A stretch of DNA of 64,000 nucleotides from NCBI RefSeq assembly GCF_014641495.1, contig NZ_BMHV01000009.1, positions 1 to 64,000 on the forward strand, read 5' to 3'. Shown here one piece after another: positions 56,488 through 64,000 of this stretch (its first letter is position 1; every line of letters starts with the position of its first letter). Under the pieces are notes generated by a model that saw only the letters and a program-made list of their open reading frames with translations, did not search any database and was not told where the DNA came from. The position numbers were made by a program, and so were the translations under genes. The stretch comes from Terasakiella brassicae (GTDB lineage Bacteria > Pseudomonadota > Alphaproteobacteria > Rhodospirillales > Terasakiellaceae).

Positions 56488-56853
56488 ATGCAGTCTCCTT
56501 TGCAAATCGTTTTTCGCGATGTTGACCACTCCGACGCTGTCGAAGCGCGTATCCGCGAAAAAGTAGAAATGTTGGAAAAACATTCTGACAAAATCGTTAG
56601 CTGCCGCGTCACCGTGAGCGCGCCGCACAAAAGCCAGACTAAAGGCAAACTGTATGACATCCGTCTCGACATCAGCATGCCGGGCGAAGAAATCGTTGTG
56701 AACAAAAACCACAAAGATGACCACGCACACGAAGACGTCTATGTCACAATCCGTGATGCGTTTGATGCTGCACGTCGCCAAATCAAAGAATGGGTTCAAC
56801 GTAACCGTGGCGAAGTCAAACAGCACGAAGACGAAGAAGCTGTTGCTGGCTAA
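56488..56853 (+). CDS. hpf: Short ribosome hibernation-promoting factor
   Basis: A 121-residue HPF/RaiA-family protein. The beta-alpha-beta-beta-beta-alpha fold is recognised from PLQIVFRDVDHSDAVEARIR at the start and HEDVYVTIRDAFDAARRQI near the end. It lacks the C-terminal dimerisation domain of long HPF. It has an acidic, His-containing C-terminal tail. This form is typical of a proteobacterial subgroup. By family, it binds the 30S subunit in stationary phase or under stress. A strong terminator follows. Confidence 0.9.
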   Translation: MQSPLQIVFRDVDHSDAVEARIREKVEMLEKHSDKIVSCRVTVSAPHKSQTKGKLYDIRLDISMPGEEIVVNKNHKDDHAHEDVYVTIRDAFDAARRQIKEWVQRNRGEVKQHEDEEAVAG

Positions 56854-56870
56854 ACGCTGACACAATCAAT

Positions 56871-56913
56871 AAAAAAAGCCCGCTGATCCTGAACAGGACA
56901 GCGGGCTTTTTTT
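56871..56913. terminator. Bidirectional terminator
   Basis: AAAAAAAGCCCGCTG (56871-56885) and CAGCGGGCTTTTTTT (56899-56913) are perfect complements with long A/T flanks on both strands. It ends hpf and also the convergent membrane-protein gene, whose stop codon lies on its edge. Confidence 0.93.
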
Positions 56914-57343
56914 ATACCGCCTCGCTTGTTTGTAACTCGTCCCTTTTTGGGGGATAGATACAGAACAACAAGACAATCCCCAATGCCGCCACAAACCCAA
57001 CCAAGGGAGAAAGGGCGCCAAAGACCACCACGACACCTGCGCACAAAACCAGATTAACCAGATAATATCGTCCAACCGGGCGCAAGGCCGTTGAACGGAT
57101 ACGACCGATCATGGACGCATACATAAATGTGGAACTGGCAAAGGTCAGAAGATAATTCACCACAATGATTTCCATGCCTGCCAAGGCTTCTTCCATAATC
57201 ATACTGGCAATAATATTAAATGCCATGACCGCCACAAAACGAACAACGAATTCCCCCCGCGAAATCACGGTTTGAAATTTTACGTCATATAAAAAGGCTA
57301 AAATAGGGGGCGCGATGATTGAGAAGATTAAGACAGCTTGCAT
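56912..57343 (-). CDS. Small membrane protein of unknown function
   Basis: A 143-residue protein with about four hydrophobic segments (near 1-20, 33-52, 60-85 and 100-130). The loop MIGRIRSTALRPVGRYYLVNLV has the Arg-rich pattern seen in DUF805-type proteins, but the match is too loose to name the family. It stands alone between two terminated or divergent units. Confidence 0.6.
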   Translation of the reverse strand: MQAVLIFSIIAPPILAFLYDVKFQTVISRGEFVVRFVAVMAFNIIASMIMEEALAGMEIIVVNYLLTFASSTFMYASMIGRIRSTALRPVGRYYLVNLVLCAGVVVVFGALSPLVGFVAALGIVLLFCIYPPKRDELQTSEAV

Positions 57344-57630
57344 GATAATAGCTCAAAAAATTCGATTAACGACAAATTGGATAAGCTGCTACACCCCGAG
57401 CAAGGCAGAATTAGGGCACAGAAGTGAACACTATATCCTCATACTCTTTATCGTTATGAAAAGATGGGACACTTTTTTTCTTGAGCAGAGATTTAAAACT
57501 CTAAGAACCGTTCTTATATTCACTTTACTTAACCCAACTAAAATAGTAGGAATAGGCCAAATTCGCCGTTCACACGTTGGTGTGGGTGCGAATTTTATAC
57601 ATTTTCTATTTAACTAAAATTATTTGTAAT

Positions 57631-57658
57631 TGACAAATAATTAACACTGCGTATTGTG
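57631..57658 (+). promoter_or_regulatory. Probable promoter of fpr
   Basis: TTGACA (57631-57636) and TATTGT (57653-57658) are 16 bases apart, about 120 bases before the fpr start. The surrounding gap from 57344 to 57777 is AT-rich and contains no convincing gene; an open frame at 57315-57617 lacks coding character. Confidence 0.45.
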
Positions 57659-57777
57659 CATTTAATTTCAGGACACAACATTCGACCGTTCCTGTAATAT
57701 TGAGATTAGACCCCCTATGTATGGACAGGCGTGGCTTGCCCACGACCCCGACCATCACGAACACGAAGAGAGTAAAA

Positions 57778-58551
57778 ATGGCTTTTTACCAAGAGGACGT
57801 ATTAGAAGTAAAACACTGGAACGACAGCCTGTTCAGCTTTAAAACCTCGCGTCCGGATGCATTGAGATTCCATAATGGTCACTTTGTTATGATCGGTCTG
57901 GAAGTTAACGGTAAACCGCTAACGCGTGCCTACAGCATCGCCAGCGCCAACTACGAAGAACATCTGGAATTTTTGAGCATTAAAGTTCAGGACGGGCCTT
58001 TGACCTCACGCCTGCAACACTTGAAAAAAGATGACAAAATCCTGATCAGCAAAAAACCGGTGGGCACATTGGTTGTTGATGACCTGACACCCGCGAAAAA
58101 CCTGTTCCTGTTTGCCACCGGAACCGGCCTCGCCCCGTTTATGAGCATCATTCGTGATTTTGAAACCTATGACCGTTTTGACAAAGTCATTCTGGTTCAT
58201 GGTGTGCGCCACGTCAGCGAATTGGCCTATCAGGATTACATCAACGAAGAATTGCCCAATCACGAGTACCTCGGCGAAATGATCGCTGAAAAACTGGTTT
58301 ATTATCCAACCGTGACACGCGAACCTTTCCGCAATCAGGGCCGTCTAACCGATTTGATCGTCAACGGTAAACTGTGTCAGGACCTTGGCTTGCCGCAATT
58401 AAATCCGGAAACGGATCGCGCCATGATCTGCGGCAGCCCGAGCATGCTGGAAGATACCTGCAAAATTCTGGATGATCTCGGTTTCCGTGCCTCCGCCCAC
58501 ACCGGCGATGCGGCTGATTATGTGATTGAACGCGCCTTTGTTGAACGTTAA
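57778..58551 (+). CDS. fpr: Ferredoxin-NADP reductase
   Basis: A 257-residue flavoprotein of the bacterial FPR subgroup. RAYSIAS (50-56) binds FAD, GTGLAPF (115-121) and CGSPSMLEDT bind NADP, and the C terminus ends YVIERAFVER as in this family. It exchanges electrons between NADPH and ferredoxin or flavodoxin and often acts in oxidative-stress defence. The start at 57778 fits homologues; an in-frame ATG at 57700 adds 26 unlike residues. A clear terminator follows. Confidence 0.95.
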   Translation: MAFYQEDVLEVKHWNDSLFSFKTSRPDALRFHNGHFVMIGLEVNGKPLTRAYSIASANYEEHLEFLSIKVQDGPLTSRLQHLKKDDKILISKKPVGTLVVDDLTPAKNLFLFATGTGLAPFMSIIRDFETYDRFDKVILVHGVRHVSELAYQDYINEELPNHEYLGEMIAEKLVYYPTVTREPFRNQGRLTDLIVNGKLCQDLGLPQLNPETDRAMICGSPSMLEDTCKILDDLGFRASAHTGDAADYVIERAFVER

Positions 58552-58609
58552 ATCCTGATTAAAGTAACCCGGACCCAATTGCCCCCCAATTCCTGTTCGG
58601 GATACTTTT

Positions 58610-58645
58610 AAAACGCCCTGCCTTGACCAAAGGCAGGGCGTTTTT
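58610..58645 (+). terminator. Terminator of fpr
   Basis: AAAACGCCCTGCCTT (58610-58624) and AAGGCAGGGCGTTTT (58630-58644) form a perfect 15-bp stem with a GACCA loop and further T residues. Confidence 0.92.
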
Positions 58646-58712
58646 ATTTGTAATTTGGGAAAATTGATATATAAGAAAAGCCTCAAGATTACACTGACTA
58701 GAATGTTTCTAA

Positions 58713-59117
58713 ATGATTGATTTGTTAAGACGTTTTCAAAAAGCAGGAAAGGCTGATATTTCGGCCCTGCTTCTGATCGCGTTTCTTTTTCAATTGTTTA
58801 CCCCTATTGTCCTGTTTGCAGCAGAACACAGCGAGCAAGGCGAATACGAAGCTGCCCTTCGCAATAGCATTTGTCAGGTCATGCTGGCAGAACAGCAAGA
58901 CACGTCCCTCCCAACCGAACAAACAGACGGTTTTGTTTGTGACTGGTGTCTACGCGGCACGTTTTTACCTGCTATACAACTCAAAGACCCTGCCCTTGGC
59001 GTTATCCTTACACGCTTACCCACATCGAAAATCACCTATAAGGAGACGCCCCTCGTCTTGGACACCCAAGTTTGGGGTAATATTGCGTCTTCACGGGCAC
59101 CACCTTTTTCTTCTTAA
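58713..59117 (+). CDS. DUF2946-like membrane-anchored CxxC protein, first paralogue
   Basis: A 134-residue protein with one N-terminal hydrophobic segment (about 16-36; DISALLLIAFLFQLFTPIV) that may be an uncleaved anchor or signal. The exported part has Cys in NSICQV, then FVCDWC, and ends with RAPPFSS. A paralogue at 62123 shares the segment DISALLLIAF, SIC, FVCD-C and RAPP. Such small proteins are often encoded next to copper-related TonB receptors, and this one precedes such a receptor by 45 bases. A role in copper binding or delivery is inferred. CTAGAATGTTT precedes the start by 4 bases. Confidence 0.72.
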   Translation: MIDLLRRFQKAGKADISALLLIAFLFQLFTPIVLFAAEHSEQGEYEAALRNSICQVMLAEQQDTSLPTEQTDGFVCDWCLRGTFLPAIQLKDPALGVILTRLPTSKITYKETPLVLDTQVWGNIASSRAPPFSS

Positions 59118-59162
59118 AGATCCGTTTCACATATCCATTTATCTTTAAGAAGAGACTTAATT

Positions 59163-61220
59163 ATGAAACAGCAATTATTGCTGGGCGCCGCTTTATGTGC
59201 GTTCCTGCCTTTGTCCGTCCATGCCGGTGATCCCGTTAAACTTCCGGAAGTTCTGGCCGAAGACCAAATCGAAACACCCCAGCGTATTATCCTGAATTTT
59301 GAAGAAGACAGCACCTTCCCGGCGGCTGACGGCGGGGACTATTTACAATCTGTCCCCGGTGTCTCCGGTAGCCGTATGGGCAGTCACGGGATTGATCCCT
59401 TTATCCGTGGTCAAAAACAGACCCAGTTAAATATCGTGGATGATGGCGTGTTTGTTCAAGGCGGCTGTCCCAACCGTATGGACCCGCCTGCCTCCTTCCT
59501 GTCCATTGATGGCAACGACGAATTGATCGTGGAAAAAGGTTATACCTCAGTCCAACATGGTAGCGGTGGTTCCGGCGGGACCGTGAAAACCAAACGCAAC
59601 GCCCCGACCTTTACAGAAGGCAAATCGGCAAACATCAATATTTCAGGTGGCATTGACAGCAACGGCAACACCCGTGACGTTGCAATCAAAGGGTCCTTTG
59701 ATCTTGGCGATGGTCACTATGTGCGTGCCAATATCGAAAAATCAGCCGCCAACACTTATGAAGACGGTAATGGCAAAAAAGTCCGTTCCGGCTTTGACCA
59801 ACATGGCGGGCGACTGGATGTCGGTGTTCAGGCCACTGCAGATACAAAAATCACTTTTGGTGCACAATTAGATGATACCAGCGATGCCCTTTATGCCGGG
59901 GCTGGCATGGATGCACCGGAAGCCAAGATGATGGCCTTGCGCAGTTCCCTGACCCACAAAGGCGACCTTGGCCTGTTCAATCAAATTAACGCCTCTGCCT
60001 ATATCAGTCAGGTCGATCACACAATGGATAACTTCAGCCTGCGCAGCCGCGCCGGTATGGGGATGCTGACCGATTCGGAAACTCAAATCTACGGCGGGAC
60101 AGTCTCGTTGGAAAATAACGACCTTGTCGTTGGGGCCGATTTAAAAGTCTCCTATCAGGATGCCTTGCGTTACATGGGGGCACAAACCAACATTTATGCC
60201 AGCGGGAATGAACATGCCTATATGTGGCCGGGCATGACCACCGATCAAATTGGCCTGTTTGGTGAAAAAACCTATCAGGTAACGTCCGCCAGCAAGGTCA
60301 AAGTCGGGCTTCGTTATGACTATGTCGGGGTTGATGCAGGCAAGGTAAACACCGTTTCCGCACGGACCGGGCGTACCGCCAATCAACTGTACCAGATGTA
60401 TTACGGCAAACAGTGGGACGACCAGAGCGAACATAACATTGGTGGTTTGTTGCGCTATGATCACGAACTGGATCAAAACATCGCCTTCTACGGCAGCTTG
60501 TCACGCGTTGTGCGCACCGCAGATGCCACAGAACGCGGGATGGCCGGTGATCATGCCACCGCAGCAAGCCGTTGGATCGGCAACCCGGATATCGACCCGG
60601 AACAACATCATCAAATTGAACTGGGTACCAGTGCCACCTATGACGGCTGGAACGTAGGCGGTTCTGTTTATTACAACAAAGTCAGTGATTACATCCTGCG
60701 CGATAACGCCACGGGTCAAGACGGCATTCTGCTGGCTGACAACGCCGATATTTATCGCAACGTCGATGCAACCTTGATGGGCTTTGAACTGTCCGGTGGG
60801 ATTGATTTGATGGAAGGTTTGAACCTCGCCTTGAACGTGGCTTACACATACGGTGAAAATGACGAAGATAACCGTCCGCTGGCCCAAATTGCACCGCTGG
60901 AAGTCGGCGCAGCACTTGAATACAGCACCGCCGACTGGATGAGCGGTTTGCGCATGCGGGCGGCTGCCAAACAAAACCGCGCCGACATCGGGACAGTGAC
61001 CAGTGGTCAGGACATCGAAAAAACCGGTGGCTATGCTGTCTTTGATGTTTATGGAAAAATCTGGGCCTTCCAACCGTTTAATCTGGCATTGGGCGTGACA
61101 AACGTGCTGGATAAAACCTATTCCAACCATTTGAACCGCAGCAGTTCTTTTGACAACACAGTCGCAAAGGTGAATGAACCGGGACGTTCATTCTTCCTGC
61201 GGATCAATGCTGATTTCTAA
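59163..61220 (+). CDS. TonB-dependent copper receptor (OprC type)
   Basis: A 685-residue outer-membrane receptor with a signal peptide (about 1-21), a plug domain and a 22-strand-type barrel ending in a Phe-terminated strand. GGCPNRMDPPASF in the plug (Cys102, Met106) corresponds to the CxxxM copper ligands of Pseudomonas OprC; His351 and Met354 (EHAYMWPGM) are candidates for the second pair. The TonB box is not obvious. It overlaps tonB by 14 bases and lies between two CxxC paralogues, forming a four-gene island. Copper is the likely substrate from the family. Confidence 0.88.
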   Translation: MKQQLLLGAALCAFLPLSVHAGDPVKLPEVLAEDQIETPQRIILNFEEDSTFPAADGGDYLQSVPGVSGSRMGSHGIDPFIRGQKQTQLNIVDDGVFVQGGCPNRMDPPASFLSIDGNDELIVEKGYTSVQHGSGGSGGTVKTKRNAPTFTEGKSANINISGGIDSNGNTRDVAIKGSFDLGDGHYVRANIEKSAANTYEDGNGKKVRSGFDQHGGRLDVGVQATADTKITFGAQLDDTSDALYAGAGMDAPEAKMMALRSSLTHKGDLGLFNQINASAYISQVDHTMDNFSLRSRAGMGMLTDSETQIYGGTVSLENNDLVVGADLKVSYQDALRYMGAQTNIYASGNEHAYMWPGMTTDQIGLFGEKTYQVTSASKVKVGLRYDYVGVDAGKVNTVSARTGRTANQLYQMYYGKQWDDQSEHNIGGLLRYDHELDQNIAFYGSLSRVVRTADATERGMAGDHATAASRWIGNPDIDPEQHHQIELGTSATYDGWNVGGSVYYNKVSDYILRDNATGQDGILLADNADIYRNVDATLMGFELSGGIDLMEGLNLALNVAYTYGENDEDNRPLAQIAPLEVGAALEYSTADWMSGLRMRAAAKQNRADIGTVTSGQDIEKTGGYAVFDVYGKIWAFQPFNLALGVTNVLDKTYSNHLNRSSSFDNTVAKVNEPGRSFFLRINADF

Positions 61221-62010
61221 TCAATATAGGCTGGACGAAAGCACCGGGCGGGTTGTCGTGGACACCCCGCTCGGGGCACGCCTGTTGCCCATCGGGGCCG
61301 CAGGTTTTTTGCATATCTTGCTGTTTAGCGGCCTGTTCCTGATCGGACAGGCCAGCGGGGAATTACACATCCCCAAAGACGATGCCCCCCAAGAAATCGC
61401 CTTTATGGTGGAAACCTACGTCGAACCTGTTATCGAACCCGAAGAGGTCATCGAAGAAACACCCATTGAAGAAGAAGAAATCGTTGAAGAAGAACCAGTA
61501 ATCGAAGAAGAAGAAATCGCCGAAATTATCGAAGAAGCAGTTGAACCACCCAAAGAAGAAAAAAAGATAGAAAAACCCAAACCGCGAATCGTCCCCAAAC
61601 AGGTTGAGGTGAAACCACCTGTCAAACCCGTATCGCCGCCGAAAACCGTACAGCCCCGACCAAAAATTCAGGCTGTCGCACAAGCTTTTACAACCGCACC
61701 TGTTAAAAAGGTCCAAGCCAAAACAGGCTTTATCAAACCGGTTTATCCGGCCTATTTGCGCAACCCCGCCCCGCCTTATCCCAAATCGGCCAAACGCCGC
61801 CGTCTGGAAGGGGTTGTGGAATTAAAAGTTTTGGTGAGTGCTGAAGGCCGTGTTTTAAATCTGAGCATCTTTAAATCCTGCGGGCATAGCGCACTGGATC
61901 GTTCCGCCTTACAAACCGTCAGGAACTGGCGCTTTCTACCCGCCAAACGCAACGGAAAAGCCGTCAACAGCGATGTCATCGTTCCCATACGTTTTCAACT
62001 GCGGACCTGA
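61207..62010 (+). CDS. tonB: Energy-transducing protein TonB
   Basis: A 267-residue TonB. A cytoplasmic N-terminal part is followed by a membrane helix at about 28-48, a very acidic stretch (about 70-112, many Glu and Ile/Val-Glu-Glu repeats), a Pro/Lys-rich spacer (113-155) and the C-terminal TonB domain (about 190-267) with AYLRNPAPPYP and NWRFLPAK. The ATG at 61207 lies within the last codons of the receptor gene. No exbB or exbD is nearby, so it must use a proton-channel pair encoded elsewhere. It is presumably dedicated to the copper receptor. Confidence 0.9.
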   Translation: MLISNQYRLDESTGRVVVDTPLGARLLPIGAAGFLHILLFSGLFLIGQASGELHIPKDDAPQEIAFMVETYVEPVIEPEEVIEETPIEEEEIVEEEPVIEEEEIAEIIEEAVEPPKEEKKIEKPKPRIVPKQVEVKPPVKPVSPPKTVQPRPKIQAVAQAFTTAPVKKVQAKTGFIKPVYPAYLRNPAPPYPKSAKRRRLEGVVELKVLVSAEGRVLNLSIFKSCGHSALDRSALQTVRNWRFLPAKRNGKAVNSDVIVPIRFQLRT

Positions 62011-62122
62011 TTTTAAACGCTTTGCCCTATTTCAGCCGTAATGGTTTGAATAATACGAATTGTATTCGTCCTGTTTTTTTGATAGGTATATTAAAGTTTA
62101 TAGTAGCTGGAATGTTTAGTCT

Positions 62123-62521
62123 ATGAGTCACAAGCTGACAAAACTGATGAACGCGCTGCGTGTCGATATATCGGCACTGTTGCTGATTGCGTTCGTCTTT
62201 CAGTTTGTCACGCCCGTTGTTGTTCTTGCCAGTGAATCACCTGCAATGGCTGAATTCGAATCGGCAATGCGCACCAGCATTTGCCGTGTTAATCTGGACA
62301 ACGACCCGGACACGCCCAGCCATACAGACAATTTTGTCTGTGATTATTGCGTCCTTTGCCATCAGGATGCCACCCGGGATTTTGACCTCATTCTTCCCGA
62401 AGTCGTACACTTCGACTTCCATATAGGTCCCCCCCAACTCAGCGAAGCAGTCGCATTCGGGCACCAGGCACTTTCGCATTACGCCCGCACGAAATCGCCG
62501 CGCGCCCCTCCGCAAATATAA
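62123..62521 (+). CDS. DUF2946-like membrane-anchored CxxC protein, second paralogue
   Basis: A 132-residue paralogue of the protein encoded at 58713. The membrane segment (about 15-36, DISALLLIAFVFQFVTPVV), SIC, FVCDYCVLCHQD and the closing RAPP are shared. It has an extra Cys-His after the CxxC (CVLCHQD), giving a richer metal-binding motif. CTGGAATGTTT lies 5 bases before the start, nearly the same as the 5' flank of the first copy, so the duplication includes the leader. It ends the copper island before a terminator. Confidence 0.72.
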   Translation: MSHKLTKLMNALRVDISALLLIAFVFQFVTPVVVLASESPAMAEFESAMRTSICRVNLDNDPDTPSHTDNFVCDYCVLCHQDATRDFDLILPEVVHFDFHIGPPQLSEAVAFGHQALSHYARTKSPRAPPQI

Positions 62522-62531
62522 GGTTTTTCGC

Positions 62532-62560
62532 CCTCCCATAGGTGGGAGGCCCTTATTTTT
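62532..62560 (+). terminator. Terminator of the receptor island
   Basis: CCTCCCA (62532-62538) and TGGGAGG (62543-62549) flank a TAGG loop and are followed by CCCTTATTTTT, 10 bases after the last CxxC gene. Confidence 0.75.
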
Positions 62561-62671
62561 GCCACCTCAAAGGTACTTTCACCTATGTGATTTGTAAGAG
62601 AGAGGGGTTTGATACCAACATTCCCCTCTTTTCTTGCCTCTTTTTGCAAACTGGTCCATTGTGCGCCCGTT

Positions 62672-64000
62672 ATGCAAATTGATACTTCTTCAGATGCCCG
62701 TATTTCTGCGGTGCTTGGCCCTACAAATACCGGAAAAACCTATCTCGCCCTGGAACGTATGATGGCCCACGGCACCGGTATGATCGGCTTCCCTTTGCGC
62801 CTTCTGGCGCGTGAAAACTACGATCGGGTCGTCAAAATAAAAGGGCCTGATCAAGTCGCCCTGATTACCGGCGAAGAAAAAATACTTCCCCCACATGCCC
62901 GTTATTTTTTATGCACCGTCGAATCCATGCCTGTGGACCATACGGTTGATTTCCTCGCCATTGATGAAATTCAATTATGTGCAGACCCTGAACGCGGTCA
63001 TATTTTCACCGATCGCCTGATTAATGCCCGTGGGCAGGCCGAAACCATGTTTATGGGCTCGCAATCCATCGCCCCCTTGATCCGTCGTTTGATCCCTGAC
63101 GTCCAGTTTGATCAACGTCCCCGTTTTTCAAAACTGACCTATACCGGGTCAAAGAAAATTACCCGCCTGCCCAATCGTTCTGCCATTGTGGCGTTTTCTG
63201 CCTCCGAAGTGTACGCCATTGCCGAATTGATCAAACGTCAAAAAGGCGGGGCGGCTGTCGTCCTTGGTGCCCTCAGCCCACGCACCCGCAACGCACAGGT
63301 CGGACTGTATCAGGCAGGCGAGGTGGATTATATTATCGCCACAGACGCCATCGGTATGGGGTTGAACATGGATGTGGATCATGTCGCCTTTGCAGCCCTG
63401 TCCAAATTTGACGGACACCAGATGCGCAGACTGCAAGCCCCCGAACTGGCCCAAATCGCAGGACGGGCCGGACGTTACATGACAGATGGTACCTTCGGGG
63501 TGACGGCAGACTGCCCGCCCCTTGATCCTGAAATCATTGATCGGCTCGAATCCCATGAATTTGACAATATCGAACAGATTTACTGGCGCAATTCCCGCCT
63601 GCGTTTTACCTCGGTTGACACCTTGCAGATGGATTTGCGCCGCGCCCCACAAACACACGGATTGATCCGCCCGCGCATTCCCGAAGATGAAATCACGCTG
63701 GATTTTCTGTCCAAAAACCCGGATGTCATCAAATACGCCACACATCCCAAGGCCGTTAAGCTTTTGTGGGATGTTTGCCAAATTCCGGACTTTGCCAAGA
63801 CCTTGTCCGACAGTCACCCCCGCCTTTTGGGACAGATTTATCAACATCTTTCCACCCATAAAAATCTATTGCCAACCGATTGGGTTGCCGGACATGTCCA
63901 ACGTCTGGACCGTACAGACGGCGACATCGATACATTGACGCAACGCCTCGCCAGGATTCGAACCTGGACATATATTTCCCAGCGCAGCAAATGGCTGGTG
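62672..64000 (+). CDS. SUV3-like ATP-dependent RNA helicase (partial, 5' part)
   Basis: An open frame of 443 codons runs from the ATG at 62672 off the right edge. It has the P-loop GPTNTGKT (16-23), the Walker B form DEIQ (98-101) and the helicase C motifs IIATDAIGMGLNMDVDHV (221-238) and QIAGRAGR (261-268), all typical of mitochondrial SUV3 and its alphaproteobacterial relatives. SUV3 unwinds RNA with the degradosome in mitochondria; the bacterial role is less clear. The C-terminal part lies outside the window. Confidence 0.92.
   Translation, partial: MQIDTSSDARISAVLGPTNTGKTYLALERMMAHGTGMIGFPLRLLARENYDRVVKIKGPDQVALITGEEKILPPHARYFLCTVESMPVDHTVDFLAIDEIQLCADPERGHIFTDRLINARGQAETMFMGSQSIAPLIRRLIPDVQFDQRPRFSKLTYTGSKKITRLPNRSAIVAFSASEVYAIAELIKRQKGGAAVVLGALSPRTRNAQVGLYQAGEVDYIIATDAIGMGLNMDVDHVAFAALSKFDGHQMRRLQAPELAQIAGRAGRYMTDGTFGVTADCPPLDPEIIDRLESHEFDNIEQIYWRNSRLRFTSVDTLQMDLRRAPQTHGLIRPRIPEDEITLDFLSKNPDVIKYATHPKAVKLLWDVCQIPDFAKTLSDSHPRLLGQIYQHLSTHKNLLPTDWVAGHVQRLDRTDGDIDTLTQRLARIRTWTYISQRSKWLV

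Noticed and set aside
57315-57617. 100-codon plus-strand open frame in the gap before fpr
   Set aside because: It overlaps the start of a convincing membrane protein on the other strand, has no ribosome binding site and no protein-like composition.
63951-63967. tRNA T-arm-like sequence on the minus strand (CCAGG-TTCGAAT-CCTGG)
   Set aside because: It lies inside the helicase reading frame, and the flanks show no acceptor, D or anticodon arm. Chance palindrome.

Overview
The window is a chromosomal segment of roughly balanced base composition, densely packed with genes. It most resembles a marine or freshwater alphaproteobacterium of the Rhodospirillales (Terasakiella/Thalassospira/Magnetospirillum-like). 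That placement is an inference from gene content and order: a CcrM-type GANTC methyltransferase with GANTC sites in its own promoter, the trpF-trpB-trpA-accD-folC order, a SUV3-like helicase, and an mtnP-mtnA-class II aldolase cluster like that of Rhodospirillum rubrum. I see no tRNA or rRNA gene, insertion sequence, prophage or CRISPR array.

Layout. 0-3.1 kb: MTA salvage (mtnP, mtnA, ald2). 3.1-5.8 kb: a lone receiver protein, two overlapping PaaI-type thioesterases, apaG and a periplasmic binding-like protein. 5.8-10.2 kb: translation genes rpmI-rplT, a terminator/attenuator, then pheS-pheT. 10.2-22 kb, minus strand: a complete nitrate assimilation locus. It holds nasT-nasS (sensor and antiterminator), then a sigma-54-type promoter and a two-hairpin ANTAR leader, then nrtA, nrtB, a double-ATPase nrtCD, nirB, nirD and nasA. 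22-28.4 kb: a cytoplasmic GAF chemoreceptor with its own sigma-54-like promoter, and the DUF485-actP-DUF294-exonuclease acetate uptake cluster. 28.9-31.7 kb: an ABC importer of the TrpXYZ type. 31.8-34.5 kb: thrS and infC, the latter apparently starting at AUA. 34.5-43.6 kb: two hybrid histidine kinases, a LuxR-type regulator, a solute-binding protein, ccrM, and a two-gene operon of an intimin-type beta-barrel plus a small secreted protein.

43.8-54.3 kb, plus strand: pyrF, two membrane proteins, trpF, trpB, trpA, accD and folC (apparently a CUG start). Two further diverged FolC/Mur-ligase-like genes overlap one another and folC. A DUF1223 protein and a 70-residue protein follow. 54.4-58.6 kb: htpG, a short hibernation factor, a membrane protein and ferredoxin-NADP reductase. 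58.7-62.6 kb: an apparent copper-uptake island, in which a TonB-dependent receptor of the OprC type overlaps tonB and both are flanked by two paralogous CxxC membrane-anchored proteins. The window ends inside a SUV3-like RNA helicase.

The strongest candidates for something undescribed are the three-gene FolC/Mur-ligase cassette (49.8-53.3 kb), the passenger-less inverse autotransporter with its secreted partner (39.4-41.1 kb), and the paired CxxC proteins around the copper receptor. The best regulatory reading is the nrtA leader: two hexaloop hairpins, the second sharing bases with the terminator stem, placed just below a sigma-54 promoter.
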